NCBI GenBank assembly: GCA_032622095.1
Contig: CP136062.1
Span: 230,902,578-230,966,577 of the forward strand
Length of the DNA stretch: 64,000 bases
DNA from: Siphonodentalium dalli
Lineage: Eukaryota > Mollusca > Scaphopoda > Gadilida > Siphonodentaliidae
Direction: 5' to 3'
Both the position numbers and the translations under genes were made by a program. The notes under the pieces are model-generated. The model had not been told where the DNA came from. It saw only the letters and a list, made by a program, of their open reading frames with translations, and searched no databases. Shown here piece by piece: positions 1 through 11,220 of this stretch; within the stretch, counting starts at the first letter, position 1, and every line of letters starts with the position of its first letter.

Positions 1-109
1 TTGTTACTAGTATTACCTCCAGTCTATATTACCTTTCATAAATTAGTCAATATTGATGAGAATTTCGGCCCTATTTAAACAAAATTTACAAAAAAAGTGT
101 TTGTTTTTC

Positions 110-783
110 AAAAATATCTCTGAGTAATTTGCATATATTTTGGAAATGGGATAATCGAATGTATCGCAAATTCTAAAGGAACCAGAACTTTCAACAGAGT
201 TAGCAGATGTGCTGGAATCAAGCGTTTACCTTGCTCAACATCAGAAATGTCATCCATGCTAGGGTAAGAATGTACACTGTACTCCCATCTTACTCAATTG
301 AGCTCTGATCATCTTGACAGCTGCTATTACTATACTCCTGGCTTCTTCCTCAATGTCTTTTTTTTCTCGGCTGTACCACTTATCATTGATTATGAAACTG
401 GCCATATTTCCGAAACAAATAACGTGGCTTCGACCATCCACCTCAGCAAAAACTATGTAGGTCCCATAGTGGTCAAGTAACTTCTCCTTTAGCAATTTTA
501 TGGAATATATTTCGGACCCACCAGAGAATTCATTCATCTTACTATGAAGTTCATAGAGAGTGTATAATTCTGCACCAGATTCTGACTCAATCTACTCACA
601 GACCATTTGAAACCATTGCTGCATTTCATAGTCTATTTTCCGACCGGACTGTGGTTTTCGATCTGTTGGTACTGTGATAACTTTTTTCAACATGAAATGA
701 GTGAGACAACTGTCATGGTAAACAGCTTCAGCTGCAACCAGATCAATAGAACCATGAAGTTTTGTTTGGACAGAAAGAGCCAA
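110..783 (-). pseudogene. Transposon-associated repeat gene, broken by frameshifts
   Basis: Read on the minus strand, 783 to about 590 gives a segment with VAAEAVYHDSCLTHF. After a frameshift near 590 the reading continues through GGSEIYSIKLLKEKLLDHYG and FAEVDGRSHVICF to about 260. A second frameshift then leads into SYPSMDDISDVEQGKRLIPA down to about 110. From memory this order of motifs matches an uncharacterised protein family repeated many times in mollusc, cnidarian and fish genomes and probably carried by a mobile element; its biochemical role is unknown. At least two frame changes make this copy dead. It lies in the putative intron after the last armadillo exon and is not part of the host gene. 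A family search would settle the name. Confidence 0.6.
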
Positions 784-862
784 CGAATCCCTCCCCCCAC
801 CCTTTCGCTTTGATTGACTGAATGAAACATCCTAAACATTACTATGAAAAGTTAGTTCTTAC

Positions 863-1197
863 CATATGAATGGCTGTGTTTGAATCACTGAATGAAAGCT
901 CCCAAACAAGCTGAAGGGCAGCTGATATCTCTTCTTCATTGCTCATGGATTGTTCTACTGACTTCATAATTAATGGCAAAACCCCCTTCTCCACCAAAAT
1001 GTTCTTGTTCTCATCACATTTTGTAATTTTCGCCAGAGCAGCCACAATTTCTGTAGAAGAGTACCCATCTAATCTTTGATCATCCTGTTTTAGTAGCTCA
1101 AGGATGAGTGTCAACAGTGTCTCATCAACTGGCAGTAATTGTTTCTGTTCTTCATCTGTTATATATGCTAACACCATCAAAGTGACCAATTTTACAC
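863..1197 (-). CDS. Armadillo-type exon, second module (internal exon)
   Basis: Internal exon of 335 bp with acceptor TTTAG before 1197 and donor GTAAGAAC after 863. It accepts one base from the preceding exon (5516-5648), making an AGT codon, and ends in phase 0. The 112 residues form two or three amphipathic helices: a stretch with YITDEEQKQLL, then LDGYSSTEIVAALAKI, then LVEKGVLPLIMK and EEISAALQLVWELSF. The pattern of a Gly-Tyr turn, helix, xxGxLPLL and ALQxLWxLSF is that of armadillo/HEAT-like repeats, which are protein-interaction scaffolds. In molluscs similar repeats occur in cytosolic ARM proteins, some with a TIR domain; no TIR is seen here. Its paralogue is the exon at 18579-18907, which has the same layout. 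The next exon would lie to the left, probably outside the window. Confidence 0.75.
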
Positions 1198-1884
1198 CTA
1201 AAGAAGAACATTATTTTATTGAGTTTTAAGCACACAATTGATGAAACAATAAAACAGGAGTGTGGGTGACAACCCAATAGTATATCCTAAATTGAGAAAT
1301 TTTAAAGTCGTACGAATTTATAACTGAAAAGAAATTGTCAACTGATAAAACAATAAAGAGTGGATATTTGAAGTATAGAGCTTAGTACATAAACGTATTT
1401 GTAAATTTGTACATCATATGTGCAATTGATTGCAGTAAACACCAACTGCAAAATAATGTTTATTTATATTTGTTCCACGGTATTCATTATTGATGTAAAA
1501 AATGTCTAATAGTAACATTACACCTCACAACGGATTTATCTCTGTGATAAAACCATTTATATACACCGTGTTTCAATTGAAAATTAAAAACAACAATTAG
1601 GCAAATTAACAAACACCACAGTTAGCAGTTCTTAATAAACAGTGGGGTTTATAAAATGAGTTTTAGGAAACCATTGGAGTGATGTGAAGGAATCTCTGAA
1701 CGTTGAGTACTTCGTAGTTCAATGTTTACTGGTTATCGCTGAGCTGGCAACAACTTTCAAAATGTTACCCTCGGTTGTAACAAGTGATGTAATGGCCCAC
1801 CATGTGACACACCCTCAGCCAATCAGAAGAGAGGAGACTGGAGTTTCAGACTCAAATATATTGTTTTAACCCTTTGGAGAGTAT

Positions 1885-2620
1885 ATGTAATCGAATATAT
1901 ATTTTGGAACTTCTGTTTGTCTGTATGTCTGTTAGCTGTGGCCGGGAAAACGGCTGGACCAATTGAGCTCAAACTTCCAATCTAAGGTTAAAAACCCACG
2001 GGCAGTGTTTACTGCCGTTTTGGAGAAGCTCCCAGCACCCCTTCTCCACTCTCAGTCACCAAAATGACCGTCATTGGCACTGTGGGGTTAATCGCGTTGA
2101 CAGTTAAAGAGATTTTGTATCCGCAGTGTCGTTGATAAAGAGCGTGTATGTGTCCAGACATGAGCGTGTTGTGTCTGTGTCAAGACATGAGCGTGTTGTG
2201 TGATTCTTATGTCTGTTCGTACTTAGGGGATCCTGGGAATGGGGGACATTTTCATCAGGTCAGTTTTTCCGTCCGAGGTGACCTTCACCTTGAAACAGGT
2301 ACCCACAAATGATCTAATATATATTTTGGGACTTCTGTCTGTTTGTTTGTCTGTTAGCTATGGCAGGGATAACTGCTGGACGGATTTTGACGAAATTTGA
2401 TACCTACGGGTAATTTTGTCCGGGGAGTGTTTTGGACGGGTCAAATCGTTACCCGGACCTTACCTTGACCTTAAAAATGGTCAATTCAAGGTCAAATCAG
2501 GTAAAACTGACGGATTTCGACGAAATTTGATACCTACGGGTAATTTTGTCCGGGGAGTGTTTTGGACGGGTCAAATAGTGACTCCGACCTGACCTTGACC
2601 TTCAAAATGGGGGGGGGGGT
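1885..2620 (+). repeat. Helitron-like 5' ends and short tandem duplication
   Basis: Two stretches, near 1888 and near 2311, start with A|TC then a TA-rich run and TTTTGGRACTTCTGT plus a TCTGTTTGTTTGTCTG-like tract. This is the style of Helitron 5' ends. Within the second, a segment including GGACGGATTTTGACG recurs about 130 bp later (about 2378 and 2509), and the stretch closes with a run of ten G at about 2610. No matching 3' hairpin plus CTRR was found, so these are probably 5' fragments. Assignment is tentative. Confidence 0.35.
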
Positions 2621-2654
2621 AATGAATTCTCCCATGTTCAAGCATACAGTAATG

Positions 2655-3010
2655 ATGTGAAAATGACATGGTTAAAAAAGCTTATAGATCCCTCAGTACT
2701 GACTATCTGGAAAACAATTCTATTGAATAACATTGCCCAATGTGATAGGGACAAGTTTCTTCACCATAATGAGAAGTCTCTCCTAGAGATATGCAAAGTC
2801 AACTCTTTCTGGGAAGATGTCTTCTCAGCCCGGTTAAAACTTGACTGAGCCCTCACCACAACACTATCCTCTATCTTGCCACAACAAATTCATAGTAATA
2901 TAACAAACTTAGGATAGAATGAGATATTTTTTTCATTAATGATTTAATGAAAGAAAACTCTGGTTTCCTCAGTTATGAAGAATTTATCATAAAATATCAA
3001 TCGAGATAGG
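2655..3010 (+). pseudogene. LINE ORF2 fragment (L1-like, region after the RT)
   Basis: The plus strand reads KMTWLKKLIDPS and VNSFWEDVFSARLKL, then, with a stop and frame changes, NEIFF, FIND and GFLSYEEFIIKY. These phrases are typical of the stretch between the RT and the C-terminal zinc-binding part of L1-like ORF2 proteins. No RT core, endonuclease or poly(A) tail is adjacent, so it is a small remnant. A related fragment of the same family sits at 19560-19985, at a similar place in the duplicated block, and could be inherited from before the duplication. Confidence 0.65.
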
Positions 3011-3421
3011 GAAGCATAAGAATTTGATAAAGTTTGATTAAGATGCATGCCCCATGTTATAAATTGAATCACCATTAAAATTATACAAACAGGACACACA
3101 TGTAAAGTGGTGATTAATTACTTTCCATGATTAGAGCTGGAATTACACACAATGCACACCAGATGGCAATGGTTTGATTTCTGTAGGCAGTTGAGACTGT
3201 CTTATACTCAACTGCCTTATAATAGGATATGCTTTACAGCAAGCACCAAAGTGAATAGGTACCTGGTAGGTATATAAACTGGAATTATTCCAAGGGATTT
3301 GATGGCTCATCATTAGAACACCATGTCAGATCAATGGTGGTTCCGGAGATGTGTAAATTAGTCTCAGTAATTTCATTGAAGATATGTTTCTTTTATAATT
3401 TCAATTTTTTTTATTAGGTTT

Positions 3422-4787
3422 AGGCGAGACCAATTTTATTACTTGGATTACGAACGCGCCGACAACAAAATCCGAAAAAATCGAAGAAAAAAAAAAAATT
3501 TATTTTGAAAGCAAATAATGTTTTCCGGATGTATGTATAATGTGCGGTCCGTTTCTGTTTGATACTTTGCCGTATTTTTTAATGTTTCCGGCTTTCGGTA
3601 TTACGCGCGATCCGTTATTTATACCGGTAAACGTTTGAGATTTTAAACTACTGAACTATATCCGGTTTACGATTTCCGCTTCCGCGAAAATGGCGACAAT
3701 TCAATATTGCACAAATTGTCAAATATAAAATGAAATATGACGAGTTTTTTCACGGTGGAAATCATAACATTGTGTGGCAAAAATGTTCTGAAGAAAATTG
3801 TGGAGTTGGACATCACTAAAACGGTGGTTACCCTGTTTTCAATTGTACCAGATGAATACACAATCGAACGAATTATACTAATTTATAGCTCAAACATCTT
3901 CCAACGACAGCGGTTCAGAAGTGACGAAGGACATTCCGCTGAGTGTAATTCACGATTTTGGAGGGAAATACATATTTAAAAATAAAATGAAATGACTTCT
4001 TTTATTTAATAATATACCCTCCATTGTGTTAGCATTTTGATATCACTTGTGACCTTACTTGTGTATACAGGAGCATCTTATTAATATTAAATATATAATT
4101 TTGGGCACATGTTTTTCAAATTGATGCTCATTCATGTATTAATCCTGACCTATTCACATTTCCGGTCAGACACTATAAATCCAAATTTCAAATGTTCACA
4201 GGTGAATGAAAATGCTACCCCAATGTATTGGATATATTTAATATCATCATCCCCTAGTATATGTGGAGGTTGTGAATGCCAAAGGATGCGTTTGAGAAAT
4301 TATGAAATGTATTATTAAAACATACTAAACCTTTTATTAAATATAAATATTGTTATAAAATACAGACCTGGTCTGTATCTTAGTATATATTTCCATTCAT
4401 GACGGCATCTATGGACGCTTTATAATATTGCGTATCATAATATAAATGCCATTCATTTCTTAATTCAATGTAACGAGGACATGATGACCACCATCATTTA
4501 TTATAATACCGGGTCAAATGGAGGTGGTCAAAGATGCATTAATACCCTATTTATAAATGCTCATCTAAACCAATGATATGGAATACATTCATTTGCTTAC
4601 CATATTGTCTCTGGTACCAGTCAGATAGTCATGTTTGTCTGTATTTGCTGTCGATATTCCAATATTCCAGCTGATTTACTAATAATTAATTCCAAAAAGG
4701 TTTTTTTTTTTTTTTTTTTTCCCCTCCTGCATCTACAGATTTTCATCCTCAATGTTCGTAATCCAAGTAATAAAATTGGTCTCGCCT
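3422..4787. mobile_element. 1.37 kb non-autonomous TIR transposon
   Basis: A 34-bp perfect terminal inverted repeat brackets this segment: 3422-3455 begins AGGCGAGACCAATTTTATTA, and 4754-4787 is its exact reverse complement. The interior has short AT-rich frames (the longest is 80 codons at 3737-3979, unrecognised) and poly(T) at about 4700-4721, but no transposase. I could not find a convincing target-site duplication, so the superfamily is open. Confidence 0.75.
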
Positions 4788-4829
4788 TACAAAAGAAATT
4801 AAAATTTTGTTGTTTTTTTTGTTGGTTAA

Positions 4830-5340
4830 ATTGAGCAAGTAATTGAATCTAAACAAAAGGGCCATAACTCCATTAAAAAAAAAAATAATCAAACTTGATC
4901 TGTAATTTGGGCTGAGAAACTCAAAAAAATTTGGTACCGATCAGATAGAAAATGTTTGAGTTATCGCACCATGTGTCTATTCGCAAGTGTTGACTAGTTT
5001 TGCAACTCTCTAATAATACATTTAAGTGGCATAGTGGATTTAAGTGATAAAAAAATGTGCCATTTTTGCCAAAAAGATCAAGATGGCTGCCATTACCATG
5101 GTTGGGTGGAAAGCTTCTAAACAATCCTGGGAAGGTCCTATACATATGTGTCAAGTTTCATGCTCTCACAAAATGCACAATATTTGGTCTCATTACTGCC
5201 AAGTGTCATTTTGTGTATCGCCGCATGATTTTCATAGTAGCAGCGCACATAATTTTTAAAATATGGCATCAACCCCCTTCACTTTTTCAAATAAATTTTG
5301 GAATCCTTGCTCTAGATTCATTACTGTGAAACATGTACGT
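4830..5340. repeat. Diverged mollusc-type interspersed repeat
   Basis: Contains 'gggccataactcc', 'aagatggctgcc' and related phrases that recur in the tandem arrays elsewhere in the window (42-47 kb, 51.8-52.6 kb). The copy is single and degenerate with no coding sense. It ends near a stretch (5280-5350) also seen at 33600-33700, where the large block duplication begins to align. Confidence 0.45.
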
Positions 5341-5515
5341 TACCCAAACCAGTTCTCAGTGTGACATCATAATTATCACCTGAATTTGAGGAGTGGGGTG
5401 GTATAATCAGCTGAGTCTGGGGCGATATCATCCGATGTTCATAATAGGTCACTTGACATAAAATAAATAATATGTGATATCTAATAAATAATTATATGAA
5501 TAATGTTATACTTAC

Positions 5516-5648
5516 TCTGATCCTCTGTCTTGAGGAATGGGATCAGACAGTTGACAAAATCAAACTTTCTGAAGTAACTTTTCTCTCCATGACGCTTGGC
5601 ACAATTCAAGATGATACAACAAGCAGATTTGTGTGCATAGTTATGTTC
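5516..5648 (-). CDS. Armadillo-type exon, second module (133 bp)
   Basis: Internal exon of 133 bp: acceptor TTTCTTTCAG before 5648, donor GTAAGTAT after 5516. It starts in phase 0 directly after the exon at 9890-10396 and ends in phase 1, which fits the exon at 863-1197. The 44 codons read EHNYAHKSACCIILNCAK then FDFVNCLIPFLKTEDQ, a helix-turn-helix of armadillo type. The exon at 33823-33955 has exactly the same length and borders, with about a dozen amino-acid differences by eye, so both copies look constrained rather than decayed. Confidence 0.75.
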
Positions 5649-6399
5649 CTGAAAGAAAAATAATAGATACATGTTTCTAGTAACCACCCCATATCTCAAA
5701 CTCAAATGCAGAAAACAGAAAAAAAAGTCTTCATTTTAGTCTTTTTATCACTTACTATTTTGTGAATCACTGTCGATACTCTAGGCTCAAGTTGTCATAC
5801 ATGTTATAGTTTCACTGGCACTTTACTGAGTCCTATTTTCTGCTGTCCTATCTGAGCACATAACAAATTAAATGGGTCAAAATTCAGGTTCATTCTTGAA
5901 TATTTTTCCTTTCTGATTATCTGTAAATCGCGGTCCATATAATGCCAAAGCCAAATAATAAGAATCCAGCAAAAATAAAATGGCAAATAAAATTAAAACG
6001 GAAAACACCTGCCGGTCCCAATTTGTGGTCGGACATTTTACCAATAATTGAATCCTATGGAATCTGAAATAGACTAGTAAATTGCATTACAGCATTCTTA
6101 CATGATAGAGAAGAGGTTGCACCGATGGTGCTGGCATACCCCCAATACAAACCGTGGTGACAAATATGAACATATAGGCAGATAGGAACCCAAATACTAA
6201 GGACCTCTGCATTTCTCTCCTCTGTAAGATTAGTCATTAAATAAAAGGCCGCTCGGCCACAGTGTCCACCGAACCGGTGGCTTCATTTGGAGCGGAGGCT
6301 TTGTAGAAGTATACTATATGGATAAGACACTTGTGCATTGTCTCATTACTGTCATGCATACAAATAACCAAATCTTAAAAAAATATAACCTCAAATTGG

Positions 6400-6510
6400 C
6401 ACAAAATGAAGAAACTAAAGTTATCACCCGGAAACCATTTCCGGACGGACGCACGGACGGACACCGGCTATTTTAATAGTTCCCCGAATTTTTTTTTTCG
6501 GGGGACAAAT
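6400..6510. repeat. End of an interspersed element: ACGG microsatellite plus hairpin
   Basis: A GGACGGACGCACGGACGGAC tract (about 6453) is followed by a small hairpin of CCCCGAA and TTCGGGGG around a poly(T) run (6482-6503). An ACGG-type microsatellite shortly before a terminal hairpin is the 3' signature shared by several elements in this window (41320, 44840, 52770, 53850), so this looks like the right end of another one. Its left end is unclear. Confidence 0.45.
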
Positions 6511-6713
6511 AAAGGGATGAACCTGGTTTGCTTACTAGTTGAATGCCATCATAATGGTGAACTTCCAAAACAAATTTTGTTAAGATTTGAAAAAGTATGG
6601 TTGATATACTGTAATGACATAAGTAAGCCAAGTTAGACTGCTGTTTGTTTAATCTTAACCTTGGTGAAACAATGTGGTTAAACCGTAAGACAACCATAAC
6701 AACTTTGAAGCTC

Positions 6714-6850
6714 TACAGTAATGCCCTAATTAATCGACTCCCTAACCACAGCAGAATTATGGGTAACAAGCCATATTTCCGTCTAAATCCTGAAAAGTTA
6801 CCCATAATTCTGCTGTGGTTAGGGAGTCGATTAATTAGGGCATTACTGTA
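6714..6850. mobile_element. Foldback element with perfect 54-bp arms
   Basis: Left arm 6714-6767 and right arm 6797-6850 are exact reverse complements, separated by a 29-base spacer. The arm begins TACAGTAATGCCCTAATTAA. The whole 137-bp unit would form a very stable hairpin. A single arm plus spacer of the same family occurs at about 34983-35065. No coding capacity; a MITE or foldback element is the likely origin. Confidence 0.8.
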
Positions 6851-7258
6851 TATCTTGGTCATCTTCAGTCGTATTTTAATAATTTTTGGTATATTGATGA
6901 ATCAACATATGGAATGAGTATTGGGTGTCCTCCATCACTTTTTTTCGAGAGTTACGGCCCTTATTATATAAATGGGACTTAGTGTGAAAATGGATGACTA
7001 AATTCTTTGGGGCAACCTACAGCTGGCCACATCTGTCATCCAATCATCACCAAACTTCATATAGATCTTTGGAGTGGTCTCTAGATGGGATCTGTCAATA
7101 TTTTTCTTTAAAAATTTGTAAAAATAACATGGCCAGCAGCAGCCATCTTGTTTATCTGGAAATATGTTTTTTTTCACCCATGCATATATCTCAACCAATG
7201 GTTATAATAATTATAGGATCCAAATGAAATTTAGTTTGGTCAGAGGTTCATCATCATG

Positions 7259-9197
7259 GAGGTATGTAATTTGGCAGGATCTACACAAAGGCGCATGGCA
7301 GGTTTGCTGTAGTTAAGTCAACAAAGGCGCACTGTGCCGCTCTGCGGTAAAGTGATCCTTTATTGACAAACCCGCAGGTGCTGACAGTTCTATTGAGACT
7401 GCGGAGATGTAAACCACTATTCACACACCAGCATGTCTCATAAACAAACAAATGAGCAGAGTGGAAATTGCACATGACTATTTTGTGTTATAATGTCGTA
7501 TATAAAAAGGACAAGACAAACGTTCTTGCAAATGAATATATAATTTTATTTAAATGGCGAAATCGAGCTATATCACAAACTTTAACAGAATAACCACAAC
7601 TTTGATTTACATTATTTACACATAGCAAGAACTTGAAAGTCATTGGTTACTTGGTGTGAACACTACACGCGGTTTCCTTTGTCTGGGGATTCGTCTCTCT
7701 GGCGTTTCTCTGTGATGATCAGGTTCCTTTACGAAGACTTGTCATTGTTTGTGTGATGTATGTGACTATTGCAATTTGTTATGAACCCTTATCGTGTTAC
7801 ATGCCAGTGCCTTTAATGTACTTTTTACATATTAAATTATTTATATTAAACTATTTATATTTTTATTTTCAGCTCAATGAAACAATGCCAAATTGCAAAA
7901 GAAACATCTGCTACAATTGTCTGAAAACATCCAAGCAATACCATATCCTTTCCAGAGGTTGTTGTGCTCTGTTGGATATTTCGGGATTAGGTGATCTCCG
8001 AAAGCGGTTCATTATGTTAGAAAGTCGTGTGTTTCTTATCTCTACAGACAACCCAGTTGCAATACTGTTGTGTCTGACATGTCTTCCGGATAAAGTTGAC
8101 AGACTATCTGTGCTTGAGGATATTGAATCCCATCCGCTGAGAGATGTACTCAAACGGGAGAAGACTAATAGTTGTGTTCACTGTACAGTCGGATATAAGT
8201 TGTGGCCAGCAAGTGATTTAGTGATGTTTGATATGAGGATGATGAAGATCCCATTCAACTGTCAACAGATCCGATATTTGCTGCAGTATATTCAGATGGT
8301 TCATATGGTGTTGTGACCAGTCGAGGACAAAGTTTAAAATGTACAATGTGTGAGAGAAAAAGTACAACCTGTGCATATGTCAAAACATATAGTGACTGGG
8401 TCACCGACAACAATGTTGACGACACATGTTCGACTAATTCTTATCAAAAAGAAGATCCATTCAAATGTATCTCAACCGTAAAGATACCATATCTGTTTAC
8501 ACCACAGATGAGAACAAAGTTTGAAACCTACGAAAGAGGTTCAGTTGCATTACTTGTCCCATCGTTTTCGCCCAGTGCAACTTGTGAACACGGAAGTCGA
8601 TTTTGCTCAGAAGACCCAATCATAAATAAGTGGACACTTGGTTCTGCGAAAATTCACAAGAAGCATGCAGTGATAGAAAACATGCTCGTATACTATCTCC
8701 CAACTGAAGGAATCTGTGACTGTAAATGCATCAGGACGATCTACTACTCAACCTTGACAACTTGTCAACTTTGTTTAACTTGTCGGTCCGAAGCCCGAAT
8801 AAATGGTAATGGGATAAAAATGTTGTAGTTCATTAATTATTACTCAATATATGGCATGCGCGAATGTGTTATTAGGTAAGTGCGCAAATGTGTAATTAGG
8901 CACTGCTCCTAATCCGATTCCCGAACGATGTGATCATAATTACCAACACGTGTCTTAGAAGACCACGCTCATGCCTGTTTGTGACAAAATAATCCAATTC
9001 CGCACGGCGTCGGCGCGTGAAAGGGAGTAAACCACGCCCATGCGCCTTTGTGATAATCTTTATGACATCTGCACAGACGTGCGCCTTTGTGTCTTTCTCT
9101 AAGGCATTTGCGCAGGCCAATAAGATGCTCTTTTGTGCTATCAATCACACTAACCCACCGTGCTCCTTTGTGATATATGAGGCTAATAACATATATG
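7259..9197 (+). mobile_element. DNA transposon with Cys-rich transposase-like ORF (1.9 kb)
   Basis: Compared with the related copy at 38938-40454, the shared sequence starts at GAGGTATGTAATTT and ends in a CATATATG stretch. The ends are imperfect inverted repeats (ATGTAATTTGCC-like, then CACAAAGG.GCA), and the subterminal regions carry repeated 'gcgcctttgtg' motifs. CATCATG on the left and CATAATG on the right look like a 7-bp target duplication with one change. The interior carries the broken ORF at 7885-8828. Confidence 0.65.
7885..8828 (+). pseudogene. Zinc-binding transposase-like ORF (HMGXB3/KDZ-like?), frameshifted
   Basis: From the Met at about 7885 the frame reads Cys-rich sequence: NICYNCLKTSKQYHILSRGC, ILLCLTCLP and NSCVHCTVGYKLW. 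Near 8260-8275 the sense changes frame and continues as YSDGSYGVVTSRGQSLKC, KIPYLFTPQM, LVPSFSPSATCEHGSRFC and CDCKCIRTIYYSTLTTCQLC to a stop at 8826. The CxxC pairs and the Cys-Glu-His-Gly motif recall the zinc-binding N-terminal part of HMGXB3-like proteins, which are related to KDZ (Kyakuja-Dileera-Zisupton) transposases. That is recall, not a search. No RNase H-like catalytic domain is present, so this copy is truncated as well as shifted. Confidence 0.5.
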
Positions 9198-9889
9198 CAT
9201 AATGACTGCTTACAAAATATGGGCAAATGACATTGTTCACATTTTCCATTTTAGAGTTATCCTTTGTTTATCTGAAAATCAATTCTTTTTGTCTGATAAA
9301 GCAGATAAACAAGATAGCTGGGAAGCCATGGGTGTCAGATCTGAATAAAATTTGGTTTGGATGTTTGACATAATGAATGCTTTTAAAGGAATGCCAAATG
9401 GCTTTGCTTGCATTTTCAATTTGTCTCAGTTATCAACTTTAGTTTTTTTTCTCACAATTTTGGTTTGTCCGGCTTGATAACTCTAACAAATATGAACTGA
9501 TTTAAAAATTCTTTGCTATTCATGCACATTTTATTTAGTTATCACAGGCCAGATTAAGACAACTTTCAATTTAAGCCAAACCATCAAATTAATAAACCTC
9601 TGCTGAAAGCCACCTTGGCGAGGGATAATCTGGGCGGTGAACTTATTTTTCCTGGTTTAGTTTTTCGCGAAGGTGAATTAGCACATATGGAAGACCATCT
9701 TCGTGAAAACATGATAAGGAACGAGAGGCAGATCACGATCGGCAGATGTTTAACCCATACCTTGGCGATAGTTATATGAACATTTCCTAAGGGAACTCAC
9801 TTTAGTAAAGAAAGTGTTATATTCCCAGGAAAGATAACACTGAACGTGGGAAAATTTGTGTTATTGTACCATTCCTGTCAATAACTTAC
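9198..9889. other. Non-coding intronic stretch
   Basis: AT-rich sequence with phrases such as 'gtctgataa' and 'agataaacaagat' that occur in other mollusc repeats. No ORF with sense, no exon-like segment and no clear element ends were seen. Confidence 0.4.
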
Positions 9890-10396
9890 ATCAATTGTGT
9901 CAGCTTTATCTCGCAGAGCATCCATATCTTTATAAAGATGACAAAACATCACTGTCTCTGCTAATCTTTTACAGACTTTGGAACTAGCATCACTAAAGTT
10001 CCATAGTGTCCAACGAATAACAGTCAATGTTGGTCCACCATTCAGAATTTTTGCTACTGCTTCATCGTAATAATCCGTCTTCAGCTGTTCAAGAATAAAT
10101 GTATAATAATCCACAACAACTTCAATGAATCCAGCGTCTGCGAGCATGTTTCCTAAAACCTCCCGCTCCTCGTTAGAATTATGAGTGAAATACGCAGTAA
10201 CAGCCTCCTGCATAAGCTTCTTCTGATAATGGCAAGTCTTTGTTTTCTTTGTTTTACACAATTCAATTATTGATTCGAACATACTCTTATACTTATCGTA
10301 AAGTTCATTCTCTCGTCTGGAGAAAGCGTCAGCTTTCTTAGAATCTGCGTCATCTTGTTTCATTTCTTCTCTTTTATCCGAATGAGCTTCTTTATC
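9890..10396 (-). CDS. Large exon of second ARM module (169 codons)
   Basis: Internal exon of 507 bp, phase 0 at both ends: acceptor AACGTTTCAG before 10396, donor GTAAGT after 9890. It starts with a charged stretch (DKEAHSDKREEMKQ), then helical sequence with NEEREVLGNMLADAGFIEVV, VDYYTFILEQLK, GGPTLTVIRWTLWNFSD and LYKDMDALRDKADTID. The paralogue at 35325-35849 keeps the same borders and most of the sequence, with a six-codon length difference. No named domain is recognised in the first half; the second half looks like an alpha-helical armadillo-adjacent region. An ATG upstream (10526-10528) keeps the frame open past the acceptor, but the conserved splice site and the paralogue argue for an internal exon. 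Confidence 0.75.
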
Positions 10397-10926
10397 CTGA
10401 AACGTTTTATTAATAAATTTCAGAAAATATAGATGACTGGCCGGGTGACGCGGGATTGCCCAGGTTAAATTGATGTGGTACACTCCGTTTAGGGACATTT
10501 TATGGGAATAGAGAGTACTCTTGCTCAAAGTATTCAGCTCAAAGTACTCTTGCTGAAAACAAATTCAGAGGTCTATTATAAATCAGTATGTCTGTCGGCC
10601 ATTCATGTTGTCCAGATCATAACATCAACATTATTATATGAATGAATTGAATTTGTCCGATGATTCTTTTCGACTTAGAATTCGCAGTTGTTTGGGTTGT
10701 CCAGATGATCAATTTTTAAAAGAATTGCTAGAAATTTGGTATGTATAGATCACATTTGAGACACAGGTGAAGTTTTATTTTGATCATTGCCTGATTGTTG
10801 ACGGGGTTATCAGCCATAGTTTATGCCCAATTTCAAATTATAACTCAATTTTTTTTCGTTGTCTGAGTGATAATTTGATCAATACTCAAAAAATAATTTC
10901 TTGATATATGTATGGTTCACATTTGA

Positions 10927-11220
10927 GATTGATTGATTGATTGGGGTTTTATGTCGCTTTAGCCACTAAGGCCATATCACGACATTGCCAGTTTTAATGG
11001 TGGAGGAAATCCGCACACTTACGGCTAATCTAACAGTGATTTCAATGGCTGATAAACACGTCAACCATGTGCGGCAAACCACCGGCCATCGGCAAGTAAC
11101 TGACAACTTTCCCAGATAACGATTTCGAGTTACAAAGTCCACGATGGAAACATGTGGATTTGAACCCTTATCGCCAGCGCTGGAAGGCGAAACGGCTTGG
11201 ATTGAGCCACCGAGGCCCCT
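10927..11220 (-). repeat. tRNA-derived SINE, minus strand
   Basis: On the minus strand the element begins at about 11220 with a tRNA-like head: GTGGCTCAATCCAAG matches a polIII A box and GGGTTCAAATCC a B box about 35 bases on. A body of about 200 bp follows and the element ends in a (AATC)n tail at 10927-10945. An older, more diverged relative lies at 32610-32890. It is not a functional tRNA gene: there is no proper cloverleaf or acceptor end. Confidence 0.75.

Noticed and set aside
1830-2930. Apparent empty site: 'gactggagttt' flanks seen contiguous at 19575 but separated here by about 1 kb
   Set aside because: The right-hand similarity (2900-2935 with 19600-19635) is part of related LINE sequence in both places, so the gap cannot be read as a simple insertion.
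10397-10528. Start codon at 10526-10528 making a 216-codon gene
   Set aside because: The acceptor at 10396 is conserved in the paralogue (35849), and the upstream 44 codons have no counterpart there; they are intronic read-through.
11150-11220. Possible tRNA gene on the minus strand
   Set aside because: A and B boxes are present but no acceptor-stem pairing or anticodon arm can be drawn, and the sequence continues into a SINE body with an (AATC)n tail.
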